Positions 17,880 through 24,670 of a stretch of 64,000 nt of DNA are shown piece by piece; within the stretch, counting starts at the first letter, position 1, and each line of letters opens with the position of its first letter. Under the pieces are notes generated by a model. That model saw nothing but the letters and a program-made list of their open reading frames with translations, was not told the DNA's origin and searched no databases. A program made the position numbers and the translations under genes. The DNA is from Bacteroidales bacterium UBA3743 (GTDB taxonomy: Bacteria; Bacteroidota; Bacteroidia; Bacteroidales; Paludibacteraceae), in contig DFGT01000032.1 of NCBI GenBank assembly GCA_002371265.1, positions 83,878 through 147,877 of the forward strand, given 5' to 3'.

Positions 17880-19016
17880 ATGGGAATAGAAAGAGAACTC
17901 AAAAAACAAATCACAAATAGGATAAAACCACAAAAGGTGATGCTCATATATGGAGCTCGTCGCGTCGGGAAAACTCTTCTGCTTCGGGAAATATACGATG
18001 AATTCAAAGGAAAGAAAATAATTCTGAATGGAGAAAGTTCCGACACTGTACGTATGATCGCAGACAAATCCATAAGCAACTACAAACGTTTGTTTGCGGG
18101 AATAGACTTGTTGGCAATCGATGAAGCTCAACACATTCCTGATATCGGTATGAAATTGAAACTTATGGTCGACGAGATACCCGGATTATCTATAATCGCA
18201 ACAGGATCATCTTCTTTCGACCTTCAGAATCAAGCTGGAGAGCCATTAGTAGGACGCTGCACACGATTTATGCTCTCTCCTTTTTCCATTAAAGAATTGA
18301 GCAATCAACAATCAGCATTTGAAACGATCTCCAATATCGATCACTATTTGGTGTATGGCAGTTATCCAGAACTTATAGGCATAGAGGCATCAGGTGAACA
18401 AGCTCATTATCTTACCGAAATTGTAGATTCATATCTACTCAAAGATATCCTTGCCGTCGACGGAATTAAAAATGCTCAGAAAATGCACGATTTATTGCGA
18501 CTGATAGCATACCAAGTCGGCAGTGAAGTGTCGATTGATGAACTTGGCAAACAGCTCAGCATTAGTCGCAACACAGCAGAAAGATATCTCGACCTTTTGC
18601 AAAAAGTGTTTGTGCTATATAAAATAGGAGGTTATTCCAAGAATCTACGTAAAGAGGTGACAAAATCATCCAAATGGTATTTTCAAGACAATGGAATCAG
18701 AAACGCAGTGTTGAACGACTTCCGTCCATTTGCCGACAGGTCGAGCGAAGAGAGAGGAGCATTATGGGAAAACTTCATCATAAGTGAACGGATGAAAATG
18801 AAACACAATGAACTGTCAAGCACCAATCTGTACTTCTGGCGTACCTACGATCAACAAGAAATCGACTTGATTGAAGAAAACAACAACATTATCACAGCCT
18901 TTGAGATGAAAGCTGGCAAGAAGAATCCGAAAGTACCCAAAGCCTTCGCTGACGCCTACCCAGATGCCGTATTTAATGTGGTGAACAAAGACAATTTTTG
19001 GGAGTATGTGATGTGA
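17880..19016 (+). CDS. AAA+ ATPase of the AAA_14/DUF4143 type (copy 2)
   Basis: 378 aa from ATG 17880. The P-loop GARRVGKT lies near residue 25, Walker B is LLAIDEAQH, and the sensor region is IIATGSSSFDL. A winged-helix-like segment (DELGKQLSISRNTAERYLDLLQKVFVLYKI) precedes the DUF4143 nuclease-like end. The end has QQEIDLIEENN and AFEMKAG, so the E-x-K of the PD-(D/E)xK fold is retained here, unlike copies 1 and 3. A 33-bp repeat array abuts its promoter. Function of the family is not established. Confidence 0.9.
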   Translation: MGIERELKKQITNRIKPQKVMLIYGARRVGKTLLLREIYDEFKGKKIILNGESSDTVRMIADKSISNYKRLFAGIDLLAIDEAQHIPDIGMKLKLMVDEIPGLSIIATGSSSFDLQNQAGEPLVGRCTRFMLSPFSIKELSNQQSAFETISNIDHYLVYGSYPELIGIEASGEQAHYLTEIVDSYLLKDILAVDGIKNAQKMHDLLRLIAYQVGSEVSIDELGKQLSISRNTAERYLDLLQKVFVLYKIGGYSKNLRKEVTKSSKWYFQDNGIRNAVLNDFRPFADRSSEERGALWENFIISERMKMKHNELSSTNLYFWRTYDQQEIDLIEENNNIITAFEMKAGKKNPKVPKAFADAYPDAVFNVVNKDNFWEYVM

Positions 19017-19022
19017 TAGAAA

Positions 19023-19048
19023 AGGGCATACCAGTTTTGATATGCCCT
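19023..19048 (+). terminator. Hairpin after DUF4143 ATPase copy 2
   Basis: GGGCATA pairs with TATGCCC, 8 nt past the stop codon. The T-run is weak, so termination efficiency is uncertain. Confidence 0.5.
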
Positions 19049-19096
19049 ATATACATTTCTCCAACGATAACACTTGTTTCGCAAGAAACCGATAAA

Positions 19097-19771
19097 TTAA
19101 TTTCTAATCCAAAATTCTCTTAACAGATTCTCAAACTTTTGTTTTCCATTCCCATTTCGATGATTCCACGAAAAATGAACAGCAGGATGATTGACGAAAT
19201 CAATATGAACACCCATATCGCAATTCTTCAATTCTATATACTTTTTGAATTCATCAAATGCATACTTACTTATGAATATCACAATATCAGGTTTATCCAA
19301 TTCTATAATTTCACACAATGCGATTCCTGCGACATCACGATCCAATTGTGTACAATCCTTTTTGAATGATTTATTGTTTTTGCGAATCGTTGCAGGACGC
19401 AAAAAATAGTTATAGAACATTGCCTCTTCATATACATTGTTACAATGAAAACAATTTGACACTTCATTTATTGACTTACATAAAGTATTAAATGTTCTAT
19501 AGCCACCTTTCCAATTGTTCACATCTCGCCTCTTTTCCTCAGGCACTAAATGTTGTGTGTCATCTCCACTATACCATTCCTGAGGACTCTTAAAAACACT
19601 ATCGAGTCCGTCCTCGAAATAATTGCTTTCTCCAACAATCAACAGCTTTTTGTGAAATTCACTATTCGAATAATTATCTGTACTTGCAGGTATCAAATCC
19701 GGGAATCTCACAAAAATACCTTCTTTAACAACTCCATTTCTTCCTATATTAGAATATCTATCTGTCGCCAT
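19097..19771 (-). CDS. Uracil-DNA-glycosylase-fold-like protein, function unknown
   Basis: 224 aa, cytosolic. The pattern KLLIVGESNYFED near the N-terminus and FVNHPAVHFSWN near the C-terminus resembles motifs A (GESP) and B (HPS/HPA) of uracil-DNA-glycosylase superfamily proteins, with PDIVIFISKYAFDEF as a central strand. A catalytic assignment is not possible by eye. It lies 12 bp downstream of a truncated KAP NTPase and may have been the cargo of that locus. Alternative: an unrelated alpha/beta protein. Base composition is AT-rich, like the neighbouring islet. Confidence 0.6.
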   Translation of the reverse strand: MATDRYSNIGRNGVVKEGIFVRFPDLIPASTDNYSNSEFHKKLLIVGESNYFEDGLDSVFKSPQEWYSGDDTQHLVPEEKRRDVNNWKGGYRTFNTLCKSINEVSNCFHCNNVYEEAMFYNYFLRPATIRKNNKSFKKDCTQLDRDVAGIALCEIIELDKPDIVIFISKYAFDEFKKYIELKNCDMGVHIDFVNHPAVHFSWNHRNGNGKQKFENLLREFWIRN

Positions 19772-19783
19772 AATTAAATACCA

Positions 19784-20044
19784 TTAGTCATTATACTTTT
19801 TCAAACATGAAAACAAATTCAAAAAAATATAGCAGCAACCTCTTGAATCACCACAAAGATTAGCCTGCAGCACATTCATTAGCGAAGTCTTTCCACTTCC
19901 CCATTCCCCTTGCAAAGCAATAGTTATAGGTGTCTCAGACCCTCTCAGAAAAAGTTCCAAACCTTTCTCATAAGCGTACAGCCCAAATTTATCTTCTTCC
20001 GTCGCTTTTCTGGGAATATCTGTTATTGTTGTCCTATTCGTCAT
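19784..20044 (-). pseudogene. Truncated KAP-family P-loop NTPase (N-terminal fragment)
   Basis: 86 codons. The first about 65 residues match the intact KAP NTPase at 62171-63910: TDIPR, then YEKGLELFL, then TPITIALQGEWGSGKTSLMNVL with the Walker A motif. After LCGDS the match stops and the frame ends after about 20 unrelated residues. The remaining about 490 residues of the domain, including Walker B, are absent. It is therefore a deletion remnant, though a short product may still be made. Confidence 0.85.
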
Positions 20045-20084
20045 ACTCTAAGAATTTATTTTAATGTATCATGAAAAATATAAA

Positions 20085-20107
20085 GAGACCGACATTTTGC
20101 CGGTCCC
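20085..20107 (-). terminator. Terminator after the 45-codon small gene
   Basis: GGGACCGGC pairs with GTCGGTCTC on the minus strand (9 bp with two G-U), followed by a T-rich stretch. It lies 10 nt past the stop of the small frame at 20117-20254. Confidence 0.7.
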
Positions 20108-20116
20108 TATTTTCTT

Positions 20117-20254
20117 CTACTTTTTAGGAACAAAAGCGTAAGTTTTTCCACTGATATGCCTTGCTTCTCCTCCTAATAATCTCGCTGCAGCATATAGCTC
20201 TCCCGATGATGCATACGTTTGAACATTCCCGTTCGGAAAATTTAACTGATACAT
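20117..20254 (-). CDS. Small protein of 45 aa, function unknown
   Basis: ATG at 20254 opens MYQLNFPNGNVQTYASSGE and the frame ends KTYAFVPKK. It looks folded (alternating beta residues, then a helix YAAARLLGGEARHISG). The close terminator supports expression. An upstream in-frame ATG at 20371 would give 84 aa but adds a sequence without family character. It sits between the HTH gene and the KAP remnant. Confidence 0.5.
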   Translation of the reverse strand: MYQLNFPNGNVQTYASSGELYAAARLLGGEARHISGKTYAFVPKK

Positions 20255-20442
20255 AATATTTAGATTTAAGTTTCGCCTCCACTTTTTGGCTTTCGGCATC
20301 TCCATGTCATCTGCGAAATTAATCGCAAATAAAATCAACACAAAAGGATTGTGTGGCTGATATTTCCACATGTAGAAACATCAGCCACACCCAAATATGG
20401 TTCTCTGATTTAAACCATAAATTCAACAGTTATTGTTTTATC

Positions 20443-20658
20443 TCAATCCTTTTCCTTTGCCATTTTTGAAATGTCACTGAAAAAATCATGAGAAAGTACG
20501 GAATTTATACGCAAAAGCAAATCTGTATCTATGCTGGATCGACTATATATCTTATATATGTTTGTTCTGTCGCAATTCAAAAGTTTTGCGAATGCAACCA
20601 CCGTCAATTCTGTATTATTTTCCACATAGTCTTTTATTATCTGACCTACATGTATCAT
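20443..20658 (-). CDS. Small HTH protein of the degraded KAP locus
   Basis: 71 aa from ATG 20658. It aligns throughout with the HTH protein at 61824-62045: MIHVGQIIKDYVENN / HIGNMIASFMKSN, then LLNCDRTNIYKIYSRSSIDTDLLLRINSVLSHDFFSDIS / IPCHRTHVYEILNSPSLHSQQIQRISEVLDHDFFADLS. The start was chosen from that alignment; the longer frame up to 20745 would read through the structured element. It is likely a DNA-binding regulator of its locus. Confidence 0.75.
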   Translation of the reverse strand: MIHVGQIIKDYVENNTELTVVAFAKLLNCDRTNIYKIYSRSSIDTDLLLRINSVLSHDFFSDISKMAKEKD

Positions 20659-20706
20659 AAGTCCAATGCATAACACTTCGAATCTCCCAATTCGAATAAT
20701 AAAAAC

Positions 20707-20929
20707 AAAAAAAGCGTGGGAGTTCTCATTTACTCGTCCACGCAACTGAAGGTCTTCGCATTACCCGATCAAAGTATAGACGAGCAACGCAGAAGCCCAC
20801 GCATAAGTATATAACCCCATGTGCCATGATTCATACCAAAGCACAATGAGAGTAAATACACCCACCGTAGACATCTATCATTGCTTTTATCTTTGACTTT
20901 GATCGAAAAGTTGCGAAGTTTTCAGTTGC
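20707..20929 (-). ncRNA. Structured RNA or DNA element upstream of the degraded HTH-KAP locus
   Basis: On the minus strand nested pairings are GCAACTGAA/TTCAGTTGC (20921-20929 with 20742-20750), CTTCGCA/TGCGAAG (20912-20918 with 20754-20760) with an ACC bulge, GATCAAAGT/ACTTTGATC (20896-20904 with 20767-20775) and ATAGATG/CGTCTAT (20872-20878 with 20776-20782). A GCGTGGG near the apex (20796-20802) can pair with CCCACGC just outside the stem (20714-20720), followed by T7. The same plan with different stem sequences is found at 61680-61800. Whether it acts as RNA or DNA is unknown. Confidence 0.65.
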
Positions 20930-21114
20930 CAAAAGACAAAGCGCAAATAAACGCCTTTCAAAATATGTCACTGATATTTCCTTCCACCATAAGGTCTATG
21001 CAAGAAATATCATTACAAAAATACCTTTTTACTTCTTAAAAAACAAAATGAATTTGAGGTTACTCACAAATTCATTTTCCTACAACGATTGAACTACCTA
21101 TGTTTCCCATCATT
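20930..21114. other. Intergenic stretch between the structured element and hicB
   Basis: AT-rich, no supported gene. A weak hairpin-like segment around 21030-21085 (AATTTG/CAAATT) lies past the hicB stop codon and may serve as its terminator. Confidence 0.4.
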
Positions 21115-21453
21115 TCACATCATCGCAGCCACTTTGCTTTCCACAGCTTCTCGAATAAATGCGTTTATCGAGATACCAGCTTTTTTTGCCAAAAGTGCCA
21201 CTTGGTTGTGAATACTTGGCGTAAGACTTATACTTAAAGAAACATTATGACTTTTTTGCGGTTCTATTTTTCTTTCCTCACAAAAAGTGAGATAATCATC
21301 CACAGCTTCATGAAAAGCCGTCTTCAATTCTAAAACACTTTTCCCTTCGTAAGTGACAACACTTCCAATTCCCTCTATCTTACCAAATAAGATATCGTCT
21401 TCCTCACTGAATGCGACACTACCGATATAACCTTTATAACTCATTGTGTTCAT
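21115..21453 (-). CDS. hicB: HicB family antitoxin
   Basis: 112 aa. The N-terminal half is the degenerate RNase-H-like HicB fold (YKGYIGSVAFSEEDDILFGKIEGIGSVVTYEGKSVLELKTAFHEAVDDYL). The C-terminal half is a ribbon-helix-helix type segment (VSLSISLTPSIHNQVALLAKKAGISINAFIREAVESK) for DNA binding. It neutralises HicA and represses the operon in known systems. It follows hicA by 13 bp. Confidence 0.9.
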   Translation of the reverse strand: MNTMSYKGYIGSVAFSEEDDILFGKIEGIGSVVTYEGKSVLELKTAFHEAVDDYLTFCEERKIEPQKSHNVSLSISLTPSIHNQVALLAKKAGISINAFIREAVESKVAAMM

Positions 21454-21466
21454 AATCCAAACTTTT

Positions 21467-21727
21467 TTATTTACTTATATAACCAGCTACGACCAATGCG
21501 TCATAGATTATTTTCAAAGCATACCCTTTGACTACGTTACCAGGATGTGGCTTATGAATCAAAATATTATTTTGACTTTTGTGTTCAAACATAATTCTCG
21601 ACCCAGAAGTTTTGCCCTTATTACACTTGACATAGCCAAAGATAGCTAAAAGTTTCTCCAACTCTTCAAATGTAAAATCTCTAGGAATTTGTCTGAATCT
21701 TTCTATTAGCTTTTCATTTTTACTCAT
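21467..21727 (-). CDS. hicA: HicA family mRNA-interferase toxin
   Basis: 86 aa from ATG 21727. It has the dsRBD-like HicA/YcfA fold: FEELEKLLAIFGYV, then GSRIMFEH, then the catalytic-type His in IHKPHPGNVVKGYALKIIYD. HicA toxins cut mRNA when free of HicB. The toxin-first order is normal for hicAB. Confidence 0.87.
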   Translation of the reverse strand: MSKNEKLIERFRQIPRDFTFEELEKLLAIFGYVKCNKGKTSGSRIMFEHKSQNNILIHKPHPGNVVKGYALKIIYDALVVAGYISK

Positions 21728-21755
21728 AAAAATACTATTATTAATCCTACACATG

Positions 21756-21797
21756 CAAATATACGATTTTTTATCATGCAACTATAAAACAGTTGCA
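21756..21797 (-). promoter_or_regulatory. hicAB promoter with candidate HicB operator
   Basis: TATATTTG on the minus strand (21756-21763) is a -7 box. Just upstream, over the -33 region, is a perfect inverted repeat TGCAACT-7 nt-AGTTGCA (21777-21797), well placed as an autoregulatory operator for HicB. Confidence 0.65.
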
Positions 21798-21817
21798 TTT
21801 TTTTCTGCATATTTAAA

Positions 21818-21850
21818 TAAAAAAGAAGACGAGATCATTCCCGTCTTCTT
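21818..21850 (-). terminator. Terminator of the CAP-domain lipoprotein gene
   Basis: AAGAAGACG pairs with CGTCTTCTT (9 bp), then a T-run on the minus strand; about 55 nt past the stop at 21904. Confidence 0.85.
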
Positions 21851-21903
21851 ACTATTGTCATATTTGACTTTCGCCCTTCGTCTTTCATCCTTCGCCTTTC
21901 ATC

Positions 21904-22509
21904 TTAATACCCATGCTTGGCAATAATCACACTCCAATAATGCTTGTATTTGGAGTCGGCATTGTAGGCATAACCAATTCCTATATCCGTACATGTGCTG
22001 TTCCAATCTGAGATACCTAGCAACGAAGACCGATGTCCTGCCGACGAATTATCTCTGCCTCCATCGTAGACCAGCTGTTTGACCATAGCATCTGCTGTAG
22101 CATTGCCTGCCGCTATATTCTCAAAATAGTTGCTACTCTTATCGGAATACCAACTTGCAGGAATTTCATAACCTGCCTTATAGATAAAGTAGTTCACTCC
22201 ATATCCATCAAGGTCGACGTGGCTGAAATAATTTCTGTTTGCCATATCTTCCGCCTTTGCCTGAGCCACCTTTGCCAGCGCATCATTCCAAGCCAAAGCC
22301 GAACGTGCAGAGACTTCAGACAGGCTGACACCCATCTGTGAAGAATAAGCATCCGGATTCTTTCGTATATCATTTATCAAAGTGCATGCTTTCTTAGCCT
22401 CCGTTTTCGCCGTCGACTTTCCACTTCCATTTGTTGAATCATCGTCATCTGAACCGCAAGAAGGAGCAAGGAGCAACAATCCTGCAGCCATCAAAATCCA
22501 TTTATGCAT
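21904..22509 (-). CDS. CAP-domain (SCP-like) lipoprotein
   Basis: 201 aa. Lipobox APSC near residue 18 with a following Asp-rich linker predicts surface or periplasmic anchoring. The CAP fold shows the four usual signatures: NDIRKNPDAYS, NRNYFSHVDLDG, NIAAG and AGHRSSLLG, ending YKHYWSVIIAKHGY. Bacterial CAP proteins (YkwD-like) are extracellular, and their activity is mostly unknown. It is a single gene with its own terminator. Confidence 0.9.
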   Translation of the reverse strand: MHKWILMAAGLLLLAPSCGSDDDDSTNGSGKSTAKTEAKKACTLINDIRKNPDAYSSQMGVSLSEVSARSALAWNDALAKVAQAKAEDMANRNYFSHVDLDGYGVNYFIYKAGYEIPASWYSDKSSNYFENIAAGNATADAMVKQLVYDGGRDNSSAGHRSSLLGISDWNSTCTDIGIGYAYNADSKYKHYWSVIIAKHGY

Positions 22510-22588
22510 AATCCTTTTGTTTTTTCTGTTAGTGGGATAAAGATAATGATTTTTTCAAACACATATATAATCTTATAAAAACTAATAT

Positions 22589-22614
22589 AAAAAAGACGGG
22601 ATGGTCTCCCGTCT
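22589..22614 (-). terminator. Terminator of the parC-tonB-like-radA operon
   Basis: AGACGGG pairs with CCCGTCT, then T6 on the minus strand, directly past the radA stop codon. It ends with CTCTAC, as do other dispersed palindromes of the window. Confidence 0.85.
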
Positions 22615-22619
22615 CTACA

Positions 22620-23999
22620 TCATGCAAACAATATCTTGAATGCGTCTTCCACTTTTTCCGCCGTCAAAACTTGTATCTGTCGTCCGGTCAAATCTATGTT
22701 TTTAAATTTAGGAATCACTATTTTCTTAAATCCTAATTTCTCCGCCTCCAAAATTCGTTGTTCTATTCTGTTGATTGGACGGATTTCTCCCGACAATCCA
22801 ATCTCTCCTGCCAAGCAGACGCTCGGATCTATCGCTATATCCATGTTCGACGAGAGGATCGCGCTGATCACCGCCAAATCCAACGCTGGATCACTGACCT
22901 TCAATCCTCCTGCTATATTCAAAAAGACATCTTTCTGCGACAGCTTGAACCCAACTCTCTTCTCCAACACTGCCAGAAGCATGTTCAATCGACGCGCATC
23001 AAAACCTGTTGCCGATCTCTGCGGTGTACCATAGGCTGCCGTGCTCACCAATGCCTGCACCTCTATCAGCAATGGTCTGATTCCTTCTATCATCGCTCCG
23101 ATTGCCGTTCCGCTAAGACCAAGATTATTATGAGACAAAAGCATCTCTGATGGGTTTGACACTTCTCTCAATCCACTGTGCTGCATCTCAAAAATTCCGA
23201 TCTCGGATGTGCTTCCAAACCTGTTCTTTATCGCACGCAAGATACGATACATATAATGTTGGTCTCCCTCAAACTGGATCACCGTGTCGACAATATGCTC
23301 CAGAATCTTTGGCCCGGCTATCGTACCGTCTTTCGTGATATGACCAATCATCAAGACTGGAGTATTGCTTTCCTTAGCATAACGCAAAATCTGAGCCGCA
23401 CACTCTCTGACCTGCGAGACACTGCCAGCCGCACTCTCCACCAATTCCGTCTCTATGGTCTGGATGGAATCAATAATCAGCAATTCAGGCTGGACATTCT
23501 TTATATGTGTGAAAATTTTTTCAAGAGAGTTGTCGCTGACAAAATAGCACTGTTTGTTGGCATACGTTCCAAGTCGTTCGGCACGCATCTTCAACTGGTT
23601 CAAGCTTTCCTCTCCCGACACATACAATGTCTTCTTCCCCTCTATATTCAGCACCACCTGAAGCACCAGCGTACTTTTTCCGATACCGGGTTCTCCACCT
23701 ATCAGCACCATGGATCCAGGCACAAGTCCACCGCCAAGCACACGGTTGAACTCGGCACACTTGGTGTCGAATCGGACCTCCTGCGTCACCTCTATATTTT
23801 CAATCAACACTGGGCGTGTACGCTCGTCGCTAGCAGACACGATCGACACTCCTTTCTTTATAGAAGAAGACGCGGGGGCTTTATTCACCACCTCTTCAAC
23901 GAAGGTGTTCCATTCTCCACACGCTGGACATTTGCCAAGCCATTTGCTCGACTCGTTGCCACAGTTTTGACAGAAAAAAACGCTTTTTAACTTAGCCAT
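22620..23999 (-). CDS. radA: DNA repair protein RadA
   Basis: 459 aa, full length. An N-terminal zinc ribbon (CQNCG and CPACG, residues 10-27), a RecA-like ATPase with Walker A GEPGIGKST (102-110), the RadA-specific KNRFGS motif near 260, and a C-terminal Lon-like domain (LSGEIRPINRIEQRILEAEKLGF) are visible. It drives branch migration in recombination. It is the last gene of an operon with a TonB-like protein (3-bp gap) and parC. Confidence 0.96.
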   Translation of the reverse strand: MAKLKSVFFCQNCGNESSKWLGKCPACGEWNTFVEEVVNKAPASSSIKKGVSIVSASDERTRPVLIENIEVTQEVRFDTKCAEFNRVLGGGLVPGSMVLIGGEPGIGKSTLVLQVVLNIEGKKTLYVSGEESLNQLKMRAERLGTYANKQCYFVSDNSLEKIFTHIKNVQPELLIIDSIQTIETELVESAAGSVSQVRECAAQILRYAKESNTPVLMIGHITKDGTIAGPKILEHIVDTVIQFEGDQHYMYRILRAIKNRFGSTSEIGIFEMQHSGLREVSNPSEMLLSHNNLGLSGTAIGAMIEGIRPLLIEVQALVSTAAYGTPQRSATGFDARRLNMLLAVLEKRVGFKLSQKDVFLNIAGGLKVSDPALDLAVISAILSSNMDIAIDPSVCLAGEIGLSGEIRPINRIEQRILEAEKLGFKKIVIPKFKNIDLTGRQIQVLTAEKVEDAFKILFA

Positions 24000-24002
24000 G
24001 GA

Positions 24003-24665
24003 TCAATAGCCATATGTGTCGTCGTAGTAGTACTCATCCTCCGGACGCTTTGGCTTCGGATGTTTACGTGTGTAATATACAGGAACGGACAAAGCCACCT
24101 TCACACGGATGCCGTCAAGTTCTCCGGGTTTGAATATTGGCAGATCACTCATAATCTCAAGTGCCTCAGTATCGTATTCTTCACACACTCCCTTTATAAT
24201 CTCTGGGTTCACGGCTTTTCCACAACGGTCGATTGTGACTCTCACAAGCACAGTGCCACGAAGAAGATACTGCAAATCGCCACCGTCTGGACCTTTTCCT
24301 GGTGCTACAGAGTCGATGACTTCAATACCCTGCTGGTGATGGAACACATAACGTGAGAACTCCACCTCTCCTCCACCTGGGAAAATAGGAAGAATCAGGC
24401 CTGGCTTCTTCTTCTGAGCATCGTATATTTCGGAAGGCTCGTTATCCTCACATCCCGGATACAGATTGACAAATCGTCCGTAACGGTCGGGAACCTCTTC
24501 ACCGCCACCACCAGCACTTCCGTCATCACTGTAGTCGCTGTAGTCTTCAGTGTAATCGCTACTGCCGTCGCTATATTCATCTTGCGCATACGCTACAAAT
24601 GAGAACATTGTAGCTATCAGCAATGCGCAGATTCTTTTTATTTTCCTTTGTTTATTCATCTTCAT
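24003..24665 (-). CDS. Exported TonB C-terminal-domain-like protein
   Basis: 220 aa. Signal peptide to about residue 27 (SFVAYAQ), then a low-complexity acidic Ser/Asp/Tyr stretch and a Gly run. The C-terminal half resembles the TonB C-terminal domain: LRGTVLVRVTIDRCGKAVNPEIIKGVCEEYDTEALEIMSDLPIFKPG. It lacks the usual N-terminal membrane anchor and Pro-rich spacer, so it is unlikely to be a classical energy transducer. It sits between parC (5 bp) and radA (3 bp); the functional link is not clear. Confidence 0.75.
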   Translation of the reverse strand: MKMNKQRKIKRICALLIATMFSFVAYAQDEYSDGSSDYTEDYSDYSDDGSAGGGGEEVPDRYGRFVNLYPGCEDNEPSEIYDAQKKKPGLILPIFPGGGEVEFSRYVFHHQQGIEVIDSVAPGKGPDGGDLQYLLRGTVLVRVTIDRCGKAVNPEIIKGVCEEYDTEALEIMSDLPIFKPGELDGIRVKVALSVPVYYTRKHPKPKRPEDEYYYDDTYGY

Positions 24666-24670
24666 TATCT

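Noticed and set aside
20659..20745. N-terminal extension of the HTH protein of the degraded KAP locus
   Set aside because: It would translate the 3' part of the structured element and has no counterpart in the homologue at 61824.
23178..23990. 270-codon plus-strand frame inside radA
   Set aside because: Antisense shadow of a strongly conserved gene; product has no domain character.
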